Source of the DNA: Glaciecola sp. UBA983
GTDB taxonomy: Bacteria > Pseudomonadota > Gammaproteobacteria > Enterobacterales > Alteromonadaceae
Reading direction: 5' to 3'
Length of the DNA: 64,000 bases
NCBI GenBank assembly: GCA_002292215.1
Contig: DBBN01000126.1
Span: 44,516 to 108,515 of the forward strand
Positions 53,082 through 60,578 of this stretch are shown here, one piece after another (within the stretch, counting starts at the first letter, position 1; the number at the start of each line of letters is the position of its first letter). Below the pieces are notes generated by a model. The model was not told where the DNA came from. It saw only the letters and a list, made by a program, of their open reading frames with translations, and searched no databases. The position numbers were made by a program, and so were the translations under genes.

Positions 53082-53116
53082 CCTTAAGTAAATCTAATCG
53101 TTAGATAACCTTAAGG
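53082..53116. promoter_or_regulatory. 35-bp imperfect palindrome at the permease promoter (candidate operator)
   Basis: Arms CCTTAAGTAAATCTAA and TTAGATAACCTTAAGG around a TCG centre pair at 13 of 16 positions; the inner ATCTAA-TCG-TTAGAT and the outer CCTTAAG/CTTAAGG blocks are perfect. It begins seven bases before the permease GTG and covers its ribosome binding site, so a bound repressor or an RNA hairpin would block expression. The regulator is not encoded next to it. Confidence 0.65.
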
Positions 53117-53181
53117 ATACACAATTTTAGGAGAGACGATTGAATAAGCGCTAAACCGTTGATCTAGCGCAATAAATCAGT

Positions 53182-54318
53182 TTAGGACAAACGCCCCAAG
53201 AAATCTTCATAGGTAAACTCTCTAATCAGATCAAACTTGCCGTCTTGACGTAAGATCCCAATAGCAGGATGCTGTACTCCATTAAAGAATGAGGTTTTAA
53301 CCATGGTGTAATGCATCATATCTTCAAATACAATGCGTTGACCTACTTCAAGTGGCTCTGCAAAACTGTACTCAGGTAACACATCACCGGCTAGGCAAGA
53401 GTTGCCACCTAAACGATAGGTAAACGCCAGTTCATCTGCTTCTTGCGCATCTTTGATACTTGGACGATAGGGCATCTCAAGGACATCTGGCATGTGCGCG
53501 GTGACGGATATATCGAGGATGGCGATCGGGCCGTTGTTTTCGACAATATCAACGATTTCTGCGATTAACGGACCAGTTTGCCATGCAACAGCAGAACCGG
53601 GCTCTAAGATAACATGTAGATGAGGGTACTTAGCTTTGAAATTATTAAGGACACGGACTAGATGCTCGATATTATAGCCGTGTTTTGTCATTAAATGGCC
53701 ACCGCCAAGGTTAAGCCATTTCAGCTTCGGGAAATAACTAGAAAATTGCGTTTCGATGGCATTGAGCATGCGCTCGGTTGCATAGGAGTCGCACTCGCAC
53801 AATGCATGAATATGGAAGCCTTCAACATCCCTTAAGTCTTGACCTTTTAATTGTGCTGCGGTAATACCTAAACGTGAACCCGGTGCACAAGGATCGTATA
53901 AGGGCGTATCGGCTTCTTGATGCTCAGGGTTAACACGCAATCCCATGCTGACATTTGCTTGAGCACAAACGTCTTTGTGCAGTAAAAACTGCGCGACACT
54001 GTTAAATGAAATGTGATCCACTTCTTGGACTATTTCTGGCATTTCAGCAGCTTTAAACGCAGGGGAAAATGCATGAACTTGTTTGCCAATGCGTTTAGCT
54101 AACTTAGCTTCCCATAAGGCACTGGCAGTTCCGCCTTGTAAGTAATTACTTACTAAATCGAAACATGACCACATTGAAAAGCCTTTTAAGGCTAAAATAA
54201 TATCTACACCCGTCGCGTTTTGCACGTCTTGCATGAGCTTGAGGTTAGCAATTAACTTTGCTTCTTCAAGCACATAACAAGGGCTTGGGATCGCAGGATT
54301 GTTGGTCCAATGTGGCAT
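53182..54318 (-). CDS. nspC: Carboxynorspermidine decarboxylase
   Basis: PLP-dependent fold-III (alanine racemase/DAP decarboxylase-like) enzyme of 378 residues, which decarboxylates carboxynorspermidine or carboxyspermidine to the free polyamine. The PLP lysine is in ILALKGFSMWSCFDLV. Other signatures: GLRVNPEHQEADTPLYDPCAPGSRLG, HIHALCECDS, LNLGGGHLMTKHGYN, and LGGNSCLAGDVLPEYSF with the catalytic Cys. It follows carboxynorspermidine synthase by 24 bases, making a two-gene alternative spermidine/norspermidine pathway. Confidence 0.94.
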   Translation of the reverse strand: MPHWTNNPAIPSPCYVLEEAKLIANLKLMQDVQNATGVDIILALKGFSMWSCFDLVSNYLQGGTASALWEAKLAKRIGKQVHAFSPAFKAAEMPEIVQEVDHISFNSVAQFLLHKDVCAQANVSMGLRVNPEHQEADTPLYDPCAPGSRLGITAAQLKGQDLRDVEGFHIHALCECDSYATERMLNAIETQFSSYFPKLKWLNLGGGHLMTKHGYNIEHLVRVLNNFKAKYPHLHVILEPGSAVAWQTGPLIAEIVDIVENNGPIAILDISVTAHMPDVLEMPYRPSIKDAQEADELAFTYRLGGNSCLAGDVLPEYSFAEPLEVGQRIVFEDMMHYTMVKTSFFNGVQHPAIGILRQDGKFDLIREFTYEDFLGRLS

Positions 54319-54342
54319 GTTATCTATTTCCTTTTACCGGGT

Positions 54343-55545
54343 TTATTTGCTAAATGGGCTGCTGTCACATTCCATTACATGCCATGGTAAACCGTGCTCA
54401 TTCAACATTTTCATGAACGGGTCTGGGTCCATTTGCTCCATGTTGACGACGCCTGCTTGACGCCATGTGCCATTAAGCATTAATGCTGCGCCAATCATTG
54501 CAGGGACGCCGGTGGTATAAGATACCGCTTGAGAGCCGACTTCTTCATTACATACCGCATGTTCACAGTTATTGTAGATAAAGATGGTTTTTTCCTGACC
54601 GTCTTTAATACCAGTAATATAAGTCCCAATACAGGTCATGCCCGTATAGCCTTCAGCCAGTGATCCTGGGTTAGGTAATACCGCTTTTAAGAACTCTAAT
54701 GGTGCAATTTGTTGACCATTAAAATCAATCGGTTCGATACTCGTCATGCCGATGCCTTCAAGTACCTTGAGGTGATTAAGGTAAGCATCACCAAACGTCA
54801 TCCAAAAACGCGCACGTTTAATGGTAGGGAAATGTTTGACGATAGACTCGAGCTCTTCGTGATACATCAAATAAGAAGCGCGAGTACCAATATTTTGGTA
54901 ATGCAGATCTTCACGAACAGTTAATGGCTCAGTCTCTAACCATTCGCCATCTTGCCAATATCGACCACGTTGGGTGATTTCACGAATATTGATTTCTGGA
55001 TTAAAGTTCGTTGCAAAGGCTTGACCATGATCACCGCCATTACAATCAACGATATCTAAGGTATGGATCTCATCAAAATAGTGTTTAGCTGCATAGGCGG
55101 TATACACGTTAGTCACACCTGGATCAAAGCCACTGCCTAGTAGTGCCATTAAGCCTTTTTCGGCAAAGCGTTCTTGATAAGCCCACTGCCAAGAATATTC
55201 AAATTTAGCGACATCTTTGGGTTCATAGTTAGCCGTATCAAGATAATCGACATTACAGGCTAAGCATGCATCCATGATGGCAAGATCTTGATAAGGTAAC
55301 GCTAGGTTAACCACTAAATCTGGGTTGCAATCATTGATTACCGCTTCGACTTCATGAGCATGATCGGCATCAACGGCATAGACTTTTTTGACTCGGTCAA
55401 TACCGACTTCAGCTTGTAACGCTTCGCATTTGGAAACGGTACGTGACGCTAAATAAATTTCTGAAAACATTTCAGTTAAGCGAGCACATTTTTTGATAGT
55501 GACCGCAGCAACACCGCCGGCACCAATGATTAAAATTTTAGACAT
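54343..55545 (-). CDS. Carboxynorspermidine synthase (saccharopine dehydrogenase family)
   Basis: NADPH-dependent enzyme, 400 residues, that condenses aspartate semialdehyde with a diamine (putrescine or diaminopropane). ATG at 55545 has AAGGTGG upstream and puts the Rossmann motif at the N-terminus: KILIIGAGGVAAVTIKKC. Further motifs: NLALPYQDLAIMDACLACNVDYLDTANYEP and ALLGSGFDPGVTNVY, typical of the Lys1-like branch. It is a close relative of saccharopine dehydrogenase; the partner nspC settles the assignment. Its aspartate semialdehyde comes from the pathway fed by lysC and thrA in this window. Confidence 0.92.
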   Translation of the reverse strand: MSKILIIGAGGVAAVTIKKCARLTEMFSEIYLASRTVSKCEALQAEVGIDRVKKVYAVDADHAHEVEAVINDCNPDLVVNLALPYQDLAIMDACLACNVDYLDTANYEPKDVAKFEYSWQWAYQERFAEKGLMALLGSGFDPGVTNVYTAYAAKHYFDEIHTLDIVDCNGGDHGQAFATNFNPEINIREITQRGRYWQDGEWLETEPLTVREDLHYQNIGTRASYLMYHEELESIVKHFPTIKRARFWMTFGDAYLNHLKVLEGIGMTSIEPIDFNGQQIAPLEFLKAVLPNPGSLAEGYTGMTCIGTYITGIKDGQEKTIFIYNNCEHAVCNEEVGSQAVSYTTGVPAMIGAALMLNGTWRQAGVVNMEQMDPDPFMKMLNEHGLPWHVMECDSSPFSK

Positions 55546-55614
55546 AGCAAGACCACCTTTGTTATTTTCGCGCATCCTATCAGAAGAATCTTAATTTACC
55601 AATATACAATTTGC

Positions 55615-56124
55615 TTATGCTGCATGCATGGTAAATGCTGGCCCAATAGTAACGTGTCCTGGTAGATAGGTAACAGGAAAATAATATTGTTGGGAAGCAC
55701 CTGCATATAATGTCACATCTGCTACTATCACGTCAGTAAAAACCCGATGTTTTGCTTCAATAAATGCCATGTATAAGATTACTGAGTTAGCGTTTTGGAC
55801 ATATTCAGTACGTTGAGCAACACGCTGCTCTAAACGTTCAATCATCCCAATACTCGCAGATACGTTAGTTGTGGAGCCTGCCGCTGAAGATGTTGAAGAT
55901 GATTCGTACAATGACTGGTCATCATGTTCTTGCATGTCATCGAGTTCGTTACACAATATAGCTTGAATATCGCCATTTAAATCGACGGCAGCCAGTGGGT
56001 AAAACGTATCGTTATTACGTATTAACGGTTCACAAACGGCAATACAAGTGTCAAGCATCGTTTTGACGCTATTGGGTAATGTTGAGTAGGAGATGGTCAA
56101 AGTGATATTCCGGCTAAAAATCAT
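55615..56124 (-). CDS. Hypothetical protein upstream of polyamine genes
   Basis: A 169-residue protein I do not recognise. The N-terminal 65 residues (FSRNITLTISYSTLPNSVKTM, DTFYPLAAVDLNGDIQAILC) and the C-terminal 65 (RLEQRVAQRTEYVQNANSVILYMAFIEAKHRVFTDVIVADVTLYAG) look folded, joined by a Ser/Thr-rich stretch (YESSSTSSAAGSTTNVSAS). No signal peptide or membrane segment. It lies about 70 bases upstream of carboxynorspermidine synthase and 41 after the desulfhydrase-like gene, all on the minus strand. Confidence 0.7.
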   Translation of the reverse strand: MIFSRNITLTISYSTLPNSVKTMLDTCIAVCEPLIRNNDTFYPLAAVDLNGDIQAILCNELDDMQEHDDQSLYESSSTSSAAGSTTNVSASIGMIERLEQRVAQRTEYVQNANSVILYMAFIEAKHRVFTDVIVADVTLYAGASQQYYFPVTYLPGHVTIGPAFTMHAA

Positions 56125-56164
56125 GCTATTTAAACGACTTTAGGTTAAAAATAGTTCATTAATA

Positions 56165-57184
56165 TTAGTCGCGCATCCCCTGCAAACCGCCGGTGTGATA
56201 AATAATAATGTTGTCGTAATGATCAAGTTGCTGATTTTTCATTAGATCATGGACGGCGAAAAATGTTTTACCAGAATAAACGGGTTCAATAATAAAATTG
56301 TCGTCACTGAATGTTGTACAAAAATGCACTAGTTCTTTCGATGATTTGGCATATCCACCGGTGTGATAATCAAGATTAATTGACCATGATGGTCGAGGGT
56401 GCGTTGATGTACAAAGTAAATCCTTGGTTGATTGGACTAGATAATCATCAGACTCTTGAGAGTGAGCCTTGAGTACGGCAATGCCTAATATGTCCGTTTG
56501 GGTTAGTTGTCCACTTTGCTGTGCTTGAGCAATACCTTGTATGATACCGGCTAAGGTGGCTGCTGTGGCCACCGGGGTGATAATGAGATTGCGCTGGTGA
56601 GTTAACGTTTGATGTAGCTGCTGCGTGAGTTCTTGAACGCTTTGTGCAACCCCGCGTAACGCCATTATAGAGGCGCCGCCCTCAGGAATAATCAATGCAT
56701 CGGGGTACTGTGTTTGTAACGCATCGAGATAATCGCTGTCATGCCTGCGTTTGTAATTAATTTTGGTGCTCCAAATACATTCACCCTGCCATGAGGCGAT
56801 ATCACGTAAGCATGGCGTTAAGCGTCCCGAATAATCACCGCGTATTATCGCATGAAAAGGAATACCCAACTTGTGACAGGTATACGCTAAGGCATGTAAA
56901 TGATTGGAATAACCGCCACCAAAGCTAATAATTCTCTGCGGTAAGCGCTCAGACTGTGTTAATGATCCGGCTAATTTACGCCATTTGTTACCTGAGATAA
57001 TAGGATGGATAAGATCATCGCGTTTGACCCACAACCTTGGTGAGGTCTCGTTATCATCTTGCGCTGAAACCTGCGCAAACGTAAATGACTGCAACGGGGA
57101 AGGCAGTTCAATGGACAATTGTTGGTGTATATTAAATAAAGACAAAGTGATCAAAGCATGGCTAAAGTGGGTAAATACTAACAT
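56165..57184 (-). CDS. D-cysteine desulfhydrase / ACC deaminase-like PLP enzyme
   Basis: Fold-II PLP enzyme of 339 residues, member of the tryptophan synthase beta superfamily. The PLP Lys is in SGNKWRKLAG, preceded by LWVKRDDLIHP, and FGGGYSNHLHALAYTCHKLG is the phosphate-anchoring region. The C-terminal part has VYSGKTFFAVHDLM and IIYHTGGLQGMRD. Sequence alone does not separate ACC deaminase from D-cysteine desulfhydrase; bacteria of this type usually carry the latter. The first 20-odd residues are hydrophobic but resemble no signal of the family, and an internal start is possible. Divergent from the chalcone-isomerase-like gene. Confidence 0.85.
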   Translation of the reverse strand: MLVFTHFSHALITLSLFNIHQQLSIELPSPLQSFTFAQVSAQDDNETSPRLWVKRDDLIHPIISGNKWRKLAGSLTQSERLPQRIISFGGGYSNHLHALAYTCHKLGIPFHAIIRGDYSGRLTPCLRDIASWQGECIWSTKINYKRRHDSDYLDALQTQYPDALIIPEGGASIMALRGVAQSVQELTQQLHQTLTHQRNLIITPVATAATLAGIIQGIAQAQQSGQLTQTDILGIAVLKAHSQESDDYLVQSTKDLLCTSTHPRPSWSINLDYHTGGYAKSSKELVHFCTTFSDDNFIIEPVYSGKTFFAVHDLMKNQQLDHYDNIIIYHTGGLQGMRD

Positions 57185-57217
57185 ACTCTTCTATAATTGA
57201 TACCAAGAGAAACCGTA

Positions 57218-57841
57218 ATGATTTGCAGACAACGACCAACGACAATCGCGATGAAATTAAAAGTGATTCTAATGCTTTCCTTAGCCACGTTTGGGGCTGT
57301 TTCTTTTATTGGTAGTGTCTCGCTAGCACACGCTCAAGCACAAGTTCAGGTATCGATGAGTTTAAATGATGCGGTTACTATCCCTGCATTTGTCGAGAAG
57401 GATTTATCGGCGGCGCGAGTGGTTGGTCAAAGTCGACTGACGATGTTTTTTTTCAAAATTTATGATGCGACTTTGTATGCGCCTTTAGGTCAATTTGATA
57501 AGAATAAACCGTTTGCGTTATCGCTGGCTTATTTACGCGATTTTGATGGCGCTGATATCGCAGAGCGATCAGTGGATGAAATGCAAGATCTGGGCTACAC
57601 CAATAATGAGCAGTTAACGCGATGGCTGGTACAGATGGAACAAGCGTTTCCGAATATTGCTAAAGGCGATGTGTTGACGGGGATGGTTGACGAACAGCAG
57701 CATACACAATTTTATTTTAACGGTGAGGCAACCTACAAGATTTCCGATCCGTTGTTCACGCAAGCGTTTTTTGCAATTTGGTTAGATGACAACACCTCAC
57801 AACCTAAAATGCTCAAACAATTATTAGGACAATCTAAATGA
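57218..57841 (+). CDS. Chalcone isomerase-like periplasmic protein
   Basis: About 207 residues. The N-terminal signal ends near SLAHAQ (from the ATG at 57218, preceded by AAGAGA). The body matches the chalcone isomerase-like family: VVGQSRLTMFFFKIYDATLYAP, LSLAYLRDFDGADIAERSVDEM, KGDVLTGMVDEQQHTQFYFNGE and SDPLFTQAFFAIWLDD. Bacterial members are not flavonoid enzymes and bind fatty-acid-like ligands at most. It overlaps the next gene by 4 bases; the same pairing with DUF3833 lipoproteins is frequent in marine gammaproteobacteria. Confidence 0.87.
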   Translation: MICRQRPTTIAMKLKVILMLSLATFGAVSFIGSVSLAHAQAQVQVSMSLNDAVTIPAFVEKDLSAARVVGQSRLTMFFFKIYDATLYAPLGQFDKNKPFALSLAYLRDFDGADIAERSVDEMQDLGYTNNEQLTRWLVQMEQAFPNIAKGDVLTGMVDEQQHTQFYFNGEATYKISDPLFTQAFFAIWLDDNTSQPKMLKQLLGQSK

Positions 57842-58401
57842 GTATAACGATGATTCACAGACTAACTGTAAAGATAACCTTTCTATTTATGATGGCTTTA
57901 ATGGTGAGCGGGTGCTCACTAACTATTGATGGTAAAGACTACCAAGAACAAGCGCCGACGTTTAACTTAGTCGAGTTTTTTGATGGTAAAGTTACCGCAT
58001 GGGGGATCGTACAAAATCGCTCTGGGGAAGTAGTTCAACGATTTATTGTCAACATTGATGGCAGTGTGCAAGGTGATGAATTAGTGTTGGATGAAACTTT
58101 TCAATACATCATTGGAGAGGGAGTCACTGAACGAGTGTGGCGTTTACAAACGAATATCGATGGCACATTCACCGGAACGGCTGGTGATATCGCGGGCTTA
58201 GCGACTGGTACTGCTCATGGTAATGCGTTTAATTTTATCTATGAAATGGACTTGGCCGTTGACGGGTCGACCTATCGTGTGGCGTTTGATGATTGGTTTT
58301 TTGCAATTGACGAGACCACATTGATGAATCGCTCTTATATCAAAAAGTTTGGTTTGGTGATGGCTGAAGTGACAATCTTTATGCAACGTCAAGGGAAGTA
58401 A
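57838..58401 (+). CDS. DUF3833 family lipoprotein
   Basis: 187 residues with a clear lipobox MVSGC (Cys26) after a positively charged N-terminus. The mature part matches DUF3833: FNLVEFFDGKVTAWGIVQNRSGEVVQRF, DGSVQGDELVLDETFQY, RVWRLQTNIDGTFTGTAGDIAG and DDWFFAIDETTLMNRSYIKKFG. The beta-rich pattern recalls a lipocalin-like barrel, but function is unknown. Translation is coupled to the upstream chalcone isomerase-like gene by the ATGA overlap, so the two products may act on one lipophilic substrate; that is inference. Confidence 0.88.
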   Translation: MSITMIHRLTVKITFLFMMALMVSGCSLTIDGKDYQEQAPTFNLVEFFDGKVTAWGIVQNRSGEVVQRFIVNIDGSVQGDELVLDETFQYIIGEGVTERVWRLQTNIDGTFTGTAGDIAGLATGTAHGNAFNFIYEMDLAVDGSTYRVAFDDWFFAIDETTLMNRSYIKKFGLVMAEVTIFMQRQGK

Positions 58402-58423
58402 GTGACTGAATTAGACGCTTTGT

Positions 58424-60157
58424 TTATAACGTCAAATAATCGTATTTTTTTTCTGGATGATAAAAGAAGCTCTTCTTAGGATTGTAGGGGGTAAAGTTAA
58501 GATACTTTCCCTCTTTACACATCCGTTGGATTTTTTGCCAATATTCAGGCGTCATCAAGTCACCATGCAATTCTTTTAGTAAATCTTTTAGGTGTTTTTT
58601 GCCGACAATAAAATGTTCAAATTGCTCAGGAAAAACATCATTAGGACCTACTGATAAGGTGTCAACCGCAAAGGGATCGTCGTTTTTTGGCATTTTTCTA
58701 AAATTACGCTCATTCATAAAACAAATTTCATCATAATCATAAAATATCACCCGACCATGTTTGGTGATCCCAAAGTTTTTGTGCAGCATGTCACCTGGGA
58801 AAATATTTGCCAAGGCGATTTGTTTAATACATAAACCGAGTTCATCAATCGCGTTACGTATTTTGTCTGGATCCGTTTCTTCGTTAAGATAAATATTCAA
58901 CGGTGTCATTCTACGCTCAATATACAAATGATTAATAATCAATTTATCACCGTTAATCGTCAAGCTACTAGCACAGGTGTCTTGAAGGTAGGCTAATAAT
59001 TCAGGATCAAAACGGGCTAAATCAAACGTAAAATTCATATATTCGTGGGTATCGGCCATGCGCCCAATACGATCGGAGGTTTTGACTAGGTTGTAGCGAT
59101 TTTTGACAAAGTCGCGGGTGATCTTTTTACTTTCGGCAAACTCATCTTTGATGACTTTAAATACAATGCCATAACTGGGCAAATGAAACACTGCCATAAC
59201 CAGACCTTTGATACCCGGTGCTAATTCAAAGTTATCCTTTGATGCGGCCACATGAGCGATATAATTGCGATAAAACTCGGTTTTACCGTGTTTGTAAAAG
59301 CCCAATGACATGTATAGCTCAAATTGTTTTTTGTTGGGCAGCAGTTCTTGTAAAAAAGCAACTAACTCAGCAGGGTATTGGGTATCAGCCATAAAATACG
59401 AACGAGCAAAGCCAAAAATAATACTCAGGTCTTTGCGGTCAGTCAGCAAGGCGTCTACAAATATCTCATGGAAACGGTTGATCCTTAGTGCAATAACAAA
59501 TGGGATCGTTTCATCGGGCATACAGATGCGCCCAATTAAGTATGCTGCTTTTCCGCGATAAAATACTGGCTTGAGCATTTCAACCGTATGGACACTGGTT
59601 AACTGTTCAGGGGTCAAAAGTTGACGTAAACCGTGATCTAAATTACCCAAATCACGGGGTAAATCAGCCAGCGGCGTGTTGAATCGATATACAGTGAATA
59701 TTTCTTCAAACATGTGCCTTACTGTGCCGGTGGTATCAAATGCATTAATGACATGTAAACGATCTGGGCCAGGTAAATAGCAACGTGTTGAGTTGACGTA
59801 CATCATACTGTCGTCAATTTTTCCGTGTTGAAAGATCCGGCAAATGACCGAGTTATAGAATGTTTCTGCTAGTTCGAACTGCGGGTGCGTGGATAATAGC
59901 TGGTTGAACTCATGTTTGAGTGCGTGCCAAAATTGAGTCGGTTCTTGTGCTGGATTGAGCGCATTATAGAGTTCGGTCACCACATCGGATACACTTTGGT
60001 CATAGTGATTAATCCGATCTCGATTTGCTTGTTGAGATTCTGTCCATAGACGTTTCTCGAAACGTTCTTGCGCCCCGCGCGTGATCCGAGAATACCAGCG
60101 GTAGTTTTTATCAAAGCCACTCATTATTTGATAAGCGATTTTTTTAGCACGTTGCAT
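58424..60157 (-). CDS. aceK: Isocitrate dehydrogenase kinase/phosphatase
   Basis: Bifunctional enzyme that phosphorylates or dephosphorylates isocitrate dehydrogenase to split flux between the TCA cycle and the glyoxylate shunt; 577 residues (E. coli 578). Conserved blocks: YNSVICRIFQHGKIDDSMMYV, YFMADTQYPAELVAFL, SLGFYKHGKTEFYR, the AceK nucleotide-binding segment APGIKGLVMAVFHLPSYGIVFKVIKDEF, and KNFGITKHGRVIFYDYDEICFM with its catalytic Asp. It stands alone here, apart from aceA and aceB, which are not in the window. Confidence 0.97.
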   Translation of the reverse strand: MQRAKKIAYQIMSGFDKNYRWYSRITRGAQERFEKRLWTESQQANRDRINHYDQSVSDVVTELYNALNPAQEPTQFWHALKHEFNQLLSTHPQFELAETFYNSVICRIFQHGKIDDSMMYVNSTRCYLPGPDRLHVINAFDTTGTVRHMFEEIFTVYRFNTPLADLPRDLGNLDHGLRQLLTPEQLTSVHTVEMLKPVFYRGKAAYLIGRICMPDETIPFVIALRINRFHEIFVDALLTDRKDLSIIFGFARSYFMADTQYPAELVAFLQELLPNKKQFELYMSLGFYKHGKTEFYRNYIAHVAASKDNFELAPGIKGLVMAVFHLPSYGIVFKVIKDEFAESKKITRDFVKNRYNLVKTSDRIGRMADTHEYMNFTFDLARFDPELLAYLQDTCASSLTINGDKLIINHLYIERRMTPLNIYLNEETDPDKIRNAIDELGLCIKQIALANIFPGDMLHKNFGITKHGRVIFYDYDEICFMNERNFRKMPKNDDPFAVDTLSVGPNDVFPEQFEHFIVGKKHLKDLLKELHGDLMTPEYWQKIQRMCKEGKYLNFTPYNPKKSFFYHPEKKYDYLTL

Positions 60158-60380
60158 ACAGGTCCTTGTTAATGAATCCTAGCTTTATCATGCGTGGAAA
60201 TGAGATATAAGTGCAGATAGACATTAGTCTAGGACGTTGAAGCTGACACCAGGGCTTATTCAAGACTCCCGTCGCCTAAGTTTCGTTCGTTTTGCTTTGT
60301 TCAGCTCACCTTTGACAAACAAACACCCGACCAGTCATTTAGCAGTTGACATTTAGACGTCTATACGGCAAATTGAACAT

Positions 60381-60449
60381 ATGAATAAAACAAATAACAC
60401 TAACGACATGATTATTATGACCACCCTTCTCAGGGCGGACGTTGGTTAG
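60381..60449 (+). CDS. thrL: thr operon leader peptide (candidate)
   Basis: ATG at 60381 opens 22 codons ending in TAG: MNKTNNTNDMIIMTTLLRADVG. It holds four Thr and two Ile codons in the first 15 residues, the amino acids that govern thr attenuation in enterics. A strong terminator starts 22 bases after its stop and precedes thrA by about 80 bp. The ribosome binding site is weak. Thr/Ile enrichment is lower than in E. coli ThrL (eight Thr, four Ile), so the call rests mainly on position. Confidence 0.6.
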   Translation: MNKTNNTNDMIIMTTLLRADVG

Positions 60450-60470
60450 TGCATATTCACAAATCATCTG

Positions 60471-60497
60471 AAGCCCGCTAAATTAGCGGGCTTTTTT
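60471..60497 (+). terminator. Attenuator terminator upstream of thrAB
   Basis: Stem AAGCCCGCT/AGCGGGCTT (9 bp, extendable by TA pairs) with AAATT loop and six T. It lies between the leader peptide and thrA, where an attenuator is expected. A short CCCT-TCTC-AGGG hairpin at 60424-60435 inside the leader frame could be the pause or competing structure; no convincing full antiterminator was resolved by eye. Confidence 0.85.
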
Positions 60498-60578
60498 GTT
60501 TTCAGAGCAATATTTTTGGCGTATTTTATACGTGGTTAATACGTATGTTACGTGTTAATAAAGGAACTAGGAGTCCAT

